From: Flammeovirga agarivorans
GTDB taxonomy: Bacteria; Bacteroidota; Bacteroidia; Cytophagales; Flammeovirgaceae
Assembly: GCF_012641475.1 (NCBI RefSeq)
Contig: NZ_JABAIL010000007.1
Location: 248,001-312,000, forward strand
DNA length: 64,000 nucleotides
Reading direction: 5' to 3'
The position numbers and the translations under genes are program-made. This document shows, piece after piece, positions 26,189 through 35,445 of this stretch; the first letter of the stretch is position 1; each line of letters begins with the position of its first letter. The notes under the pieces were generated by a model. It worked only from the letters and a program-made list of their open reading frames with translations, was not told where the DNA came from and ran no database searches.

Positions 26189-29182
26189 ATGAAAAATAGA
26201 ACCAAATACTCTTTTTACAGTCTATTATTTTTTCTTCTATTTTCAACACAACTATTTGCTCAGGAAAGTACTTTAAAAGGTGTTATTACCAATGTTAATG
26301 ACGAGCCTGTTCCTTATGTCAATTTGATCATAAAAGGCACACCAAAAGGTACTGTAAGTGATTTTGGTGGAGAATTTCAATTAGGAGGATTAAGTATCAG
26401 CGATGTCATTGTTGTTTCTTCAATCGGATATGTGACTCAAGAAATTCCATATAAAGGACAAACAAATATTTCGATCCAAATCAATGAAGATGCGGAGCAA
26501 CTAGAAGAAATTGTAGTCATCGGTTATGGTACTCAAAAGAAATCAGATTTAACAGGGTCTACAGGTGTAGTGACATCCGAAGATTCAGACTTGCAGCCTG
26601 TACCTAACGTTCAAGGAATGTTACAAGGTAAAATGGCAGGTGTAGTAGTTTCACAAAATAGTGGGGCACCGGGTGCAGCTCCAAAAGTAAACGTTAGGGG
26701 ATTTACAGGTAATCCAATCTATGTAATTGATGGTCTAATCGATGGTGATATCAATGCAGTCAATCCTAACGATATTGAAAATATCTCTGTACTAAAAGAT
26801 GCTTCGGCAACTGCGATCTATGGTTCAAGAGGAGCCAATGGTGTGATCATCGTAACAACTAAAGGTGGTAAGAAAAACTCTCCACTAAAAGTTAATGCTG
26901 AATATTACCACACAGTATCCCAACTGAATAACAAATTGGAGTTGCTAGATCCTGTATCTTACATGAAAATTGTCAACAAGAAAAAACTTGAAGCTGGAGC
27001 GAATGAGATCTTCTCAAGATTAGAAATTAGAGAGGCTGAAAGTACTCCTGGTTTTGGTACAGATTGGCAAGATGAAGTGTTCAGAACAGCTCATTCTGAT
27101 AATGCTAACATCTCTCTTTCAAAAGGTTGGGATAAAACGACAATGCGTTTCTCATTAGGAGCAAGAAATGATGAAGGTATTTTAAGAAATACAAATTACA
27201 AAAGATATACATCTAGGTTATCGGTTTCATCTGATTTAACATCTTCGACGAAATTAAATTTCAATGGTTCATTTACTCAAGAGAAAGGTATGAACACCGC
27301 TCAAGGAGGACAAAATGGATCTGATAATGTGGTTGCTGCAGCTACTGCTTGGTCTCCGAACTTAAAAGTATATGATGAAACAACGAATGATTATACAGGG
27401 TTCCAAGGATATGGTGCTACTGTACTAAGAAATCCGGTTTATTTATCAGAAGAGATTTTACGAAATACGAATCAAAAAACTTACGCTACCAACTTATCAC
27501 TGACTCAGAAAATTATTCCAGAGTTAAGTTTTAAAGTATTTGGTGCGATGCAATATAGAGATATCAATAATGATACTTTTACAAGGTATGAACCAGCTAC
27601 TCCAAATTCAGTTTCTTCATTTTATGAATTAACAGGGAGTAATGTCAAGTATCAAGGTAATGCACAGTTAGACTTTAATAAAGAATTTAGCAGCGATCAC
27701 AAATTAAATGCAACAGCAGTATTTGAGGTGATTTCTCGTAAAAATAAGAGTGAGTTTTTTACTACCTCATACGATCAAGGAGAAGACCAAGAAGGAACAC
27801 TTTCTGAAGTCATCAATGTGATGGAACCCGAAGGAATGTTATCTGCTTTAGGTAGAGTAGGTTACTCATACAAAGACAAAATTCTATTAACGGGTTCCGT
27901 AAGATTAGATGGTTCATCTAGACTTCCAGAAGATAACCAGTGGGACGATTTTTACTCAGCAGCTTTTGCCTACAAGCTTTCTAATGAAGAATTCTTAAAA
28001 TATTCTGAAGTAGTTTCAATGTTAAAACTTAGAGTTGGTTACGGTGAAATTGGTAACGTAAATTCTTTAAATGCTTTTCAGGTTCAAGATTTAACAAACC
28101 CTAGAATTGGACCTTATGTTTTTCAAGGAACGGAATTAGCTTATGCGGAAGGAATTGAAAATGGAGCTAATAGAGCAAATCCAGAATTACGTTGGGAAGT
28201 TTCAAGACAGACAAACTTTGGTTTTGACTTAGGTTTGCTAGACGATAAGATTCAATTGAACGCAGATTACTATAATAAGATTACGGATGACTCACATTTT
28301 AATTCAGTAGTGCCAGGATACCTTGGTGGTGGAACAGTAAAATCAAACACAGGTAAGTTACAAAATCAAGGAGTTGAACTTCAATTAACTTACAAGTGGA
28401 CCACTGGCGGGAAATTCTCAATGCGTAACACACTTAGCTTTAACTATAACCAATCTGAAGTGTTAGCTATTCCTCAGGATACAGTGTATGTGGGTAATAT
28501 CAATGAAAGAGGATTTGAAAGACAATCTCATATTCTAATTCAAGGTCAAGAGGTAGGCCAACTGTATGGTTACAGATATGTTGGTGTGAAAAAATCAAAC
28601 ACACCTGTTGAAGGAGAGATTCCAAACTTAGAAGTGGGCGATGCGATCTATTATGATGCGAATGGTGATGGTACTATTTCTATCGAAGATATGGAAGTAA
28701 TTGGTAATGGTCACCCAGATATGACTTGGGGTTTCAACTCTTATTTAGATTACGGCAACTGGAGTTTAAATATCTTTATTCAAGGGGTACATGGAGTGGA
28801 TGTATTTAACTTGCCACAACACGGTTTACTTGGTGGTGGATCTGGAGTATTAGATGCGACATCTACAGAGATTTACAACAGTTATTCTTTTGACCGTAAT
28901 GGTTCATTACCATCGTTGAACGCAAGATATAGAGCACAATCTTCATTGTTTGTTGAAGATGCGAGTTTTATTAGAATTAAAAACATCACACTAGCGTATC
29001 AAGTGCCTTGGGACAAAGCTCAATTAAGAGTGTATGGTGGAGCACAAAACATCTATACCTTCACTAACTATAAAGGGTACGATCCAGAATCTAATTCAGG
29101 GTCAAACTTAGCACCAGGTATCGACAGAGGGTCATTCCCACTACCTATTACATATACTTTCGGACTAAATTTTGGAATATAG
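26189..29182 (+). CDS. SusC-like TonB-dependent outer-membrane transporter
   Basis: A 997-residue protein. Signal peptide ends at LFAQ (about residue 24). A carboxypeptidase-like regulatory domain (about 26-105; LKGVITNVNDEPVPYVNLIIKG) precedes the TonB-box/plug junction (EEIVVIGYGTQKKSDLTGS) and the plug with GSRGANGVIIVTTKGG (about 205-225). The rest is a 22-strand barrel. Length and order match the SusC/RagA family. With SusD it imports oligosaccharides across the outer membrane using TonB energy; the glycan is presumably sulfated, given the flanking sulfatases. SusD starts 2 nt after its stop, showing tight coupling. Confidence 0.96.
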   Translation: MKNRTKYSFYSLLFFLLFSTQLFAQESTLKGVITNVNDEPVPYVNLIIKGTPKGTVSDFGGEFQLGGLSISDVIVVSSIGYVTQEIPYKGQTNISIQINEDAEQLEEIVVIGYGTQKKSDLTGSTGVVTSEDSDLQPVPNVQGMLQGKMAGVVVSQNSGAPGAAPKVNVRGFTGNPIYVIDGLIDGDINAVNPNDIENISVLKDASATAIYGSRGANGVIIVTTKGGKKNSPLKVNAEYYHTVSQLNNKLELLDPVSYMKIVNKKKLEAGANEIFSRLEIREAESTPGFGTDWQDEVFRTAHSDNANISLSKGWDKTTMRFSLGARNDEGILRNTNYKRYTSRLSVSSDLTSSTKLNFNGSFTQEKGMNTAQGGQNGSDNVVAAATAWSPNLKVYDETTNDYTGFQGYGATVLRNPVYLSEEILRNTNQKTYATNLSLTQKIIPELSFKVFGAMQYRDINNDTFTRYEPATPNSVSSFYELTGSNVKYQGNAQLDFNKEFSSDHKLNATAVFEVISRKNKSEFFTTSYDQGEDQEGTLSEVINVMEPEGMLSALGRVGYSYKDKILLTGSVRLDGSSRLPEDNQWDDFYSAAFAYKLSNEEFLKYSEVVSMLKLRVGYGEIGNVNSLNAFQVQDLTNPRIGPYVFQGTELAYAEGIENGANRANPELRWEVSRQTNFGFDLGLLDDKIQLNADYYNKITDDSHFNSVVPGYLGGGTVKSNTGKLQNQGVELQLTYKWTTGGKFSMRNTLSFNYNQSEVLAIPQDTVYVGNINERGFERQSHILIQGQEVGQLYGYRYVGVKKSNTPVEGEIPNLEVGDAIYYDANGDGTISIEDMEVIGNGHPDMTWGFNSYLDYGNWSLNIFIQGVHGVDVFNLPQHGLLGGGSGVLDATSTEIYNSYSFDRNGSLPSLNARYRAQSSLFVEDASFIRIKNITLAYQVPWDKAQLRVYGGAQNIYTFTNYKGYDPESNSGSNLAPGIDRGSFPLPITYTFGLNFGI

Positions 29183-29184
29183 AA

Positions 29185-30729
29185 ATGAAGCATCTAAAAC
29201 ATTTTATAGCAGCAGGAGCCCTCTTTTGTTTAGCAACTTCTTGTGAATCTATTCTAAAAGAAACTCCAGAAGATCGCTCAACGATCAATAACTTTTTCCA
29301 GTCGACAGAAAACTTGGATCATTCTTTAACAGCAGCATATAGACAATTAGTCGATAACGCTTGGAATAGATCTTTAGGTGGAGCGAGATCGAGAACAGTA
29401 TTTATGGGAGCGGATGATTTCACCTCTCAACCTGGTGGTAATAAAGCTGATTTTAAAGCTGGGGATCAATTGAATATTGGTTCTTCAGATATCAATATTT
29501 CAGGTACGGGATGGAATTTACCCTACGACGTAATCTTACAAAGTAATTTTGCAATTCAAGGGATAGAAGACCTAATTGCTAGAGGTGAAGATGAGACAAC
29601 GGTAAAGGCAATGGGTGCTGAAGCTTATTTCCTAAGAGCGTGGTCGTACTTTAGGCTAGTTCGTTTGTATGGAGATGTACCTGTAGTTCTTGATCCATCT
29701 TATAGTCAAGAGAATGCCAACTTAGCAAGAACACCGGTAAAGGAAGTTTACCAACAAATCCTTTCTGATTTAGAGTTTGCTATTGAACATTTACCAAAGC
29801 AACAAGTGGAAAGAGGTAGAGTTTCTTATTGGGCAGCAAAAGCTTTAAAAGCTGATGTTCACTTAACGATGGCTGGTTGGCCTTTAAAGGAAACGGAAAA
29901 TTATGCTTTGGCTTTAAAAGCAGCTGAGGACGTAATTAATAATGGAGGTTTTTCTTTTGAGGAAGATTTTGCACCAATCTTTGATTATAATCGTCAGGAT
30001 AGTAACACTGAATATATCTGGCAATTAAAATTCTGTAATGTAATAAACTGTCCCGGGGCAGGCTTAATTACAACATTCGCTTCTCAGACTACAAAGCCGG
30101 GTGAGCTGGGAGGTTTCCAAGATATCTATGTGGAGATTGCTTATTACAACAAGTTCCCGGAAGGAAATAGAAAGGATTTTACGTTCTTATCAGAATTGAA
30201 GACCAAAGATGGTACAACTATTCCGTGGGAAGAGTTTACTTGGAAACATCCATTCTTAAGCAAGTTTTATAGTGGTACGGTAAATAAGGATTTGCCATAT
30301 GAAGATCAGGTAGGAACAACTGCTCCTTCTTCTGATTTAGATTTACCGATGTATAGAATTACAGAGATGATGTTGATTTATGCAGAGGCACAAGTAAATG
30401 GAGGAGGCGGTGAAGCTACCAAAGCTCTTGAATATCTTAATCAAGTAAGAAGAAGAGGTAAAGGCGTACCGACAAATCAAACAGACGCAGATGACTTAAT
30501 GGCTTTTACAGCTCAAGATGTGATCGATGAAAGAGGTTGGGAGTTTATTGGCGAACAAAAAAGATGGTTTGATTTGATCAGAACAGAAACGTTAGAGAAT
30601 GCTTTATCAGATAGAGACCCTTCTGAAAATCCATTAATTGGCGATCCATCTAATAAGAACTTTTATCTATTGCCATTGCCTGATATTGATTTAGAGTTGA
30701 ATCCGAATCTAACACAAAATCCTAGGTAA
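29185..30729 (+). CDS. SusD-like outer-membrane lipoprotein
   Basis: A 514-residue lipoprotein with lipobox LATSC (C20) and the RagB/SusD architecture: an N-terminal ETPEDRSTINNFFQSTENLDHSLTAAY-type region, TPR-like helices (GAEAYFLRAWSYFRLVRLYGDVPVV, the most conserved SusD block), and a C-terminal EMMLIYAEAQ ... RRGKG ... DERGWEFIGEQKRWFDLIRT segment. It caps the SusC barrel and binds the glycan at the surface. Last gene of the lipoprotein-susC-susD operon; two strong hairpins follow in the 428-bp gap before the next sulfatase. Confidence 0.96.
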   Translation: MKHLKHFIAAGALFCLATSCESILKETPEDRSTINNFFQSTENLDHSLTAAYRQLVDNAWNRSLGGARSRTVFMGADDFTSQPGGNKADFKAGDQLNIGSSDINISGTGWNLPYDVILQSNFAIQGIEDLIARGEDETTVKAMGAEAYFLRAWSYFRLVRLYGDVPVVLDPSYSQENANLARTPVKEVYQQILSDLEFAIEHLPKQQVERGRVSYWAAKALKADVHLTMAGWPLKETENYALALKAAEDVINNGGFSFEEDFAPIFDYNRQDSNTEYIWQLKFCNVINCPGAGLITTFASQTTKPGELGGFQDIYVEIAYYNKFPEGNRKDFTFLSELKTKDGTTIPWEEFTWKHPFLSKFYSGTVNKDLPYEDQVGTTAPSSDLDLPMYRITEMMLIYAEAQVNGGGGEATKALEYLNQVRRRGKGVPTNQTDADDLMAFTAQDVIDERGWEFIGEQKRWFDLIRTETLENALSDRDPSENPLIGDPSNKNFYLLPLPDIDLELNPNLTQNPR

Positions 30730-30753
30730 ATAGATATAAAAATAAAGTATAAT

Positions 30754-30812
30754 AATAATGGTTAGTAATCATTTGTGTTGTGCGAAATGTACAAATATTA
30801 CAAACCATTATT
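30754..30812 (+). other. Long imperfect hairpin downstream of susD
   Basis: AATAATGGTT-GTAAT-ATTTGT on the left pairs with ACAAAT-ATTAC-ACCATTATT on the right, over 20 bp with small mismatches and a 14-nt loop. It starts 25 bp after the susD stop. With no U-tract, it may protect the 3' end of the susCD mRNA. Confidence 0.6.
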
Positions 30813-30923
30813 ATCCCAATAGATGATATTCATACGATGTCAATCGGAGTTTATTAAGGTTATAGTTTATACATAAGAAAAGTGACTACAACAATGAAGT
30901 AGTATTAAGAAATAAAACTGAAG

Positions 30924-30954
30924 AGTACGATCGGGGTTTTACCTCGGTTGTACT
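30924..30954 (+). terminator. Hairpin before the twin sulfatase genes, possible terminator or attenuator
   Basis: AGTACGATCGGGGT (30924-30937) pairs along its full length with ACCTCGGTTGTACT (30941-30954), counting three or four G-U pairs, around a TTT loop. Only TTTAT follows, so termination may be partial. It sits 204 bp ahead of the first of two sulfatase genes and could set how much susCD transcription reads into them. Confidence 0.5.
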
Positions 30955-30961
30955 TTATAAA

Positions 30962-31165
30962 ATGAATCACAAAATCCATATACATTATTGTCAAGTGAAA
31001 AGAGTTAAAATGAATTTAAAATTTAGAAAAGAAATAATTTATGAATGGCTTAGAAAAGATCCCTATTGGTATTTGAAACAAAATATCAATGAATTACTGA
31101 TGCATGACATTTTACAATTGAACTGCTCATCTTCCATAACTATTAACCAGGCAAACAATGATTAA
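30962..31165 (+). CDS. Possible small ORF overlapping the next sulfatase start
   Basis: A 67-codon frame begins 8 nt after the 30924-30954 hairpin and ends in ATGATTAA, overlapping the start of the 31158 sulfatase by 8 nt, a layout that would allow translational coupling. The composition (FRKEIIYEWLRKDPYWYLKQ) is plausible for a small basic protein, but I recognise no family, and the start codon (30962, or an internal ATG at 31010) has no clear Shine-Dalgarno. It may be chance. Confidence 0.25.
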   Translation: MNHKIHIHYCQVKRVKMNLKFRKEIIYEWLRKDPYWYLKQNINELLMHDILQLNCSSSITINQANND

Positions 31166-32633
31166 ACAACAACTTATAATCTCATTATTTATTTACTGTA
31201 TTGTTTTTGGATGTACATCTCCAAAGAAAAGTACAGTAGATAATACACATCCACAAAACCTACCCAATATCGTTTATATTTTAGCAGATGATTTAGGCTA
31301 TGGCGATTTAGGGTGTTATGGTCAAGAAAAAATTGAAACACCAAATATTGATTTATTAGCTAAAAATGGAATGCTGTTTCGAAACCATTATGCAGGCAGT
31401 TCTGTGTGTGCACCTTCAAGGTCTACTTTTCTAACAGGTTTGCACACAGGGAATACAGCCATTCGGGGAAATAAACCAACGAAAAAATTTACAGAAGGTC
31501 AGGTTCCGCTACCACAAGAAAGTATCACTATTGCAGAACTTTTAAAAGAAAAGGGATATATCACTGGAGCTTTTGGTAAATGGGGACTAGGTTATCCAGG
31601 TTCTGAGGGCGACCCCAATAATCAGGGTTTTGATGAGTTTTATGGATACAATTGTCAGAAAGAGGCACATCGTTATTATCCAAAGCACTTGTGGCATAAT
31701 GATAAGAAGGTATTTTTGGAAGGAAATGATTTCAATAATAAGGTGACTTATTCAGGAGATTTAATCCATCAGAAAGCATTAGAATTTATAGATAATCATA
31801 AGAGTGCCCCTTTCTTTCTTTATTACCCAAATCTGGTACCTCATGCAGAATTACTTTTACCTGAGGGTGACTTATTACAAAAATATAGAGCAAAATTTGG
31901 TAACGAGGAAGCATTTATCAATAATAAAAAGGGAGCAGATTACGGAAGTGATAAATTCAATATTGCTAGATATGCTTCCCAACCAGAACCTAAAGCTACT
32001 TACGCGGCAATGATTTCACTCTTAGATCAGCAAGTAGGAGAAGTGATTGCTAAGTTGGAAGAGCATGATTTGTTAGAGCATACGATAGTTATTTTTACTT
32101 CTGATAATGGCCCACATACAGAAGGAGGAGCAGCTCCAGATTTTTTCAATAGTAATGGAGGTTTAAGAGGTGTAAAAAGAGATTTATATGAAGGGGGAAT
32201 TAAAGTTCCAATGATTGTTCGTTGGGATGGTGTGGTTCCAAAAGCGAGTGTTTCTGATCATGTCTCCGCTTTTTGGGATATGATGCCAACTTTCTCAGAA
32301 ATTGCTGATCTCAACTTTAATCATCAGATTGATGGAATTTCAATTGTTCCCACATTAAAAGGTGAAAAACAATCCAATCATCAACATCTCTATTGGGAAT
32401 TCCATGAAAAAGGTGGACGTCAAGCTATACGACAAGGTCACTGGAAATTGGTAAAATTAAAGGCCTTTTCAGCTACTGATTCCGTTATAGAACTATACAA
32501 CCTGGATACTGATCCGTACGAGAGAAATAACCTTTCGGAAGAATATCCTGCAAAGGTCAATGAGTTACTTCTGATTATGTCGGATGCACATTCACCTTCT
32601 ACACTATTTCCAAAATTTGATCAACATATTTAG
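31158..32633 (+). CDS. S1 sulfatase, lipoprotein
   Basis: A 491-residue lipoprotein (lipobox IVFGC, C19) with a full type I sulfatase domain. Metal ligands are in LADDLGYGDLG, the formylglycine motif is CAPSR (C84), and GKWGLG and TSDNGPH supply further active-site positions. The usual histidine of GKWHxG is replaced by glycine here (GKWGLGYPG), a known variation between S1 subfamilies. It resembles arylsulfatase A-type enzymes. Together with the next gene it forms a two-gene unit (10-bp gap) downstream of susD. It probably removes sulfate esters from glycan fragments at the cell surface or in the periplasm; the substrate is unknown. Confidence 0.92.
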   Translation: MIKQQLIISLFIYCIVFGCTSPKKSTVDNTHPQNLPNIVYILADDLGYGDLGCYGQEKIETPNIDLLAKNGMLFRNHYAGSSVCAPSRSTFLTGLHTGNTAIRGNKPTKKFTEGQVPLPQESITIAELLKEKGYITGAFGKWGLGYPGSEGDPNNQGFDEFYGYNCQKEAHRYYPKHLWHNDKKVFLEGNDFNNKVTYSGDLIHQKALEFIDNHKSAPFFLYYPNLVPHAELLLPEGDLLQKYRAKFGNEEAFINNKKGADYGSDKFNIARYASQPEPKATYAAMISLLDQQVGEVIAKLEEHDLLEHTIVIFTSDNGPHTEGGAAPDFFNSNGGLRGVKRDLYEGGIKVPMIVRWDGVVPKASVSDHVSAFWDMMPTFSEIADLNFNHQIDGISIVPTLKGEKQSNHQHLYWEFHEKGGRQAIRQGHWKLVKLKAFSATDSVIELYNLDTDPYERNNLSEEYPAKVNELLLIMSDAHSPSTLFPKFDQHI

Positions 32634-32643
32634 AGAATATATA

Positions 32644-34203
32644 ATGAATTACAAATTATTAATTACAACTGTTTTATCTATCTTTTTCTTCAGTTGTCAA
32701 CAGCAGCAAAAAGCAACTTCAAGCAAAGATTTAACAGTAAAAAAGCCAAATATCATTTTTATTTACTTAGATGATCTTGGTTTTGGAGATATCAGTATCA
32801 ATGGAGCAAAGGGGTTTACAACTCCTAACATGGATGCTCTAGCTAAAGGAGGAGTAAATTTTAAAAATGGTTATGCTACTTCTGCCACTTGTACACCATC
32901 TAGATATGCAGCGTTTACGGGGCAATATCCGTGGAGAAAGAATGCTAAAATTCTTCCTGGTACTGCTCCAATGTTAATCGATACGACTCAGGTCACTTTA
33001 CCAAAAATGTTACAATCGGCAGGGTATGAAACGGCTATTATCGGAAAATGGCATTTAGGCTTAGGTAGTGAAAACAAAGATTGGAACCAACGAATTTATC
33101 CAGGTCCTAATGATGTAGGGTTTGACTACTCCTATATTTTGGCCGCTACACAAGACCGAGTACCTACAGTTTACATAGAAGACGGTAATGTGGTAAACCT
33201 GGATAAGAATGACCCAATCGAAGTAGATTATGATCAAAATTTTGAAGGTCAGCCAACGGGTAAAGACAATCCAGAGTTAGTGACAATGATGTGGCACCAC
33301 GGGCATAATAATACGATAGTAAATGGAATTCCAAGAATTGGTTACATGAAAGGAGGCAAGTCTGCATTATGGAGTGATGTAGATATGGCAGATCATTTCT
33401 TAGGAAAAGTAAAGTCGTATATTCAAACTCAATCTAAAACTGATAAACCATTTTTCTTAAGTTATACGATGCAACAACCTCATGTGCCAAGAACACCACA
33501 TCCAAGGTTTGTAGGTTTATCAGGTCAAGGTCCTAGAGGAGATGTAATTTTAGAAGCGGATTGGTGTATTGGAGAATTAATGAAAACCCTCGAAAATGAA
33601 GGGATCCTAGAAAATACATTAATCATTTTGTCATCAGATAATGGTCCAGTGTTAAATGATGGTTATTATGATAAAGCAGTGGAGTTAGTAGGGGAACATC
33701 AACCTGCAGGACCTTTACGTGGTGGTAAGTATTCATTATTTGAAGCAGGAGCTCATGTTCCATTTATTACATATTGGAAAGGCAAAATTGAACCTTCGGT
33801 TTCCAATGCACTGGTATGCCAGATAGATCTATTTTCTTCTTTGGCAGCCTTAGTAGGTAGTAATATTAAGGGACCTGATTCAAAAAATATCTTATCCTCT
33901 TTTTTAGGACAGGATAAGACAGGAAGATCCTCTTTGGTTTTAGAAGCTACTACAAGAACATCTTTCAGAAAAGGGAAATGGATTTTAATACCAAGCTATA
34001 AAGGAAAGAAAAGAAATGAATTCGTAGATATAGAGTTAGGTAACAATGAAGAGTTGATGTTATTTGATTTAGAAAATGACCTATCACAAACTAAAAATGT
34101 TGCTCATCAATATCCAGAGGTCGTAGAAGAGCTGTTGGAAGAATTCTATGAAATTAGAGGAGAATGGAAAAAAGGTGTAGACAATAAGTTAGAGTTGAAA
34201 TAA
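32644..34203 (+). CDS. S1 sulfatase, lipoprotein
   Basis: A 519-residue lipoprotein (lipobox FFFSC, C18) with a complete S1 sulfatase domain: LDDLGFGDIS metal ligands, formylglycine motif CTPSR (C83) followed by YAAFTGQYPWR, GKWHLGLG, PHVPRTPHPRF and SSDNGPV. The insertion with TMMWHHGHNNT and the GQYPWR start are typical of one arylsulfatase subfamily and differ from the preceding gene, so the two likely act on different sulfate positions. The ATG at 32644 is preferred over a TTG at 32584 inside the previous gene because it gives the lipoprotein signal. A bidirectional terminator follows. Confidence 0.92.
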   Translation: MNYKLLITTVLSIFFFSCQQQQKATSSKDLTVKKPNIIFIYLDDLGFGDISINGAKGFTTPNMDALAKGGVNFKNGYATSATCTPSRYAAFTGQYPWRKNAKILPGTAPMLIDTTQVTLPKMLQSAGYETAIIGKWHLGLGSENKDWNQRIYPGPNDVGFDYSYILAATQDRVPTVYIEDGNVVNLDKNDPIEVDYDQNFEGQPTGKDNPELVTMMWHHGHNNTIVNGIPRIGYMKGGKSALWSDVDMADHFLGKVKSYIQTQSKTDKPFFLSYTMQQPHVPRTPHPRFVGLSGQGPRGDVILEADWCIGELMKTLENEGILENTLIILSSDNGPVLNDGYYDKAVELVGEHQPAGPLRGGKYSLFEAGAHVPFITYWKGKIEPSVSNALVCQIDLFSSLAALVGSNIKGPDSKNILSSFLGQDKTGRSSLVLEATTRTSFRKGKWILIPSYKGKKRNEFVDIELGNNEELMLFDLENDLSQTKNVAHQYPEVVEELLEEFYEIRGEWKKGVDNKLELK

Positions 34204-34204
34204 T

Positions 34205-34242
34205 AAAAAAGCCAAGTAGTTTTTAATTACTTGGCTTTTTTA
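34205..34242. terminator. Bidirectional terminator between the sulfatase and TSUP genes
   Basis: GCCAAGTA (34211-34218) pairs with TACTTGGC (34228-34235), flanked by A6 on the left and T6 on the right, between convergent genes. It serves both strands. Confidence 0.92.
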
Positions 34243-34243
34243 T

Positions 34244-35173
34244 TTACTGATTTTGTAATCTTTGATTTTCTTTTTTAGTATCTACTTTAGACTTGATATA
34301 AGATTTCCCCATTTCCCAAGTGGTATAGCCTACTACAATAATCACAAGGTATTTTAGCATGACAAGGTCCATTTGTTTTACCAAGAAAAAAGCAACAAAG
34401 ACACCTATTGTTCCAAATATATTGATCAAAATAGATCCATTCATATTATGAACATCTTCTTTGATGTATTTAATCCCTGCAAAAGGAACTAATAATGCAG
34501 TTGAACCCATCATGATTGGGAAGATACAAGAAGGATGTAATCCAAGTAATGATAGCGTGACCATACAAGGAGCAAACAGGCCAATTCCGATGGTATTTAA
34601 TGCACCAAAGACAAAATTGGCAACACAGGCAATAACTAATTTCTCACCTGTAAACCCATTGACTGTAGAAGCTTCATCACCTCCAGGAAGTAAACCTGCC
34701 ATCTTTAAGATCATGGTAATACCCATAATAAATAGAGCGATTGTCATGACAAGTTGAATGTGCTGTTTGTTTAGTTTAGATACAATACTAGCACCTATTA
34801 AGGCCCCTCCTAAAGCTGATACAATCATAGACATTAATGTTAGTGTATCTACTTTTACAGCATCAATAAATAAGAAGGCTTGAGTGATACAAACAATGGC
34901 AACACCCACATTCAAAGTACCAGGGATTAGTTTATCATCCACAAGTTTGAAGTTTTTAAATGAGGATGTCATAATGGCAAAAGAGCCAATGCCTAAAGTA
35001 TCAAAAAAGTTCGCGACGAACCCTGTAATAGCTAAACCTATAGCTTCTCTTTTATTTACATTAGTCTTTGCTTTTTGATTTTTATACGAATTAAATAAAG
35101 CGATACAGAACCATATTCCGGAAAGAACCAATAGTGCCAGGAATATTTGTTTGATGGATATCTCGTTCATCAT
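34244..35173 (-). CDS. TSUP (TauE/SafE) family anion exporter
   Basis: A 309-residue membrane protein with about 8 TM segments and the two-fold repeat of TauE/SafE: AIGLAITGFVANFFDTLGIGSFA in the first half and VIACVANFVFGALNTIGIGLFAPC in the second. Known members export sulfite, sulfoacetate, sulfolactate or related sulfur compounds. It is convergent with a sulfatase pair and shares their terminator, which suggests (no more) that it exports sulfate or sulfite produced during glycan desulfation. Two ATGs are adjacent at the start; I use 35173. Confidence 0.88.
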   Translation of the reverse strand: MMNEISIKQIFLALLVLSGIWFCIALFNSYKNQKAKTNVNKREAIGLAITGFVANFFDTLGIGSFAIMTSSFKNFKLVDDKLIPGTLNVGVAIVCITQAFLFIDAVKVDTLTLMSMIVSALGGALIGASIVSKLNKQHIQLVMTIALFIMGITMILKMAGLLPGGDEASTVNGFTGEKLVIACVANFVFGALNTIGIGLFAPCMVTLSLLGLHPSCIFPIMMGSTALLVPFAGIKYIKEDVHNMNGSILINIFGTIGVFVAFFLVKQMDLVMLKYLVIIVVGYTTWEMGKSYIKSKVDTKKENQRLQNQ

Positions 35174-35445
35174 TAAAAACAGTAATTTATTTAGTTAGGT
35201 GATAAAATTCTGAAATATTCATCGATTTCAATGCTTTCATTAATTCTTGTTAGGTAGAATCTAGATCACATAATTGGGTAGAAAAATTAACCTAGATCAA
35301 TAATAAATCCTCCGTTAAAATTCATTGAAAGTTTTTTTATTTTTTTAGTGTATAACCTTCATTAATGAGACATCCTGAAAATAGTTAGCACCGTAAATTT
35401 TATCTATTAAATCAAAAACATTAATTATAAAACTACACTATTATC

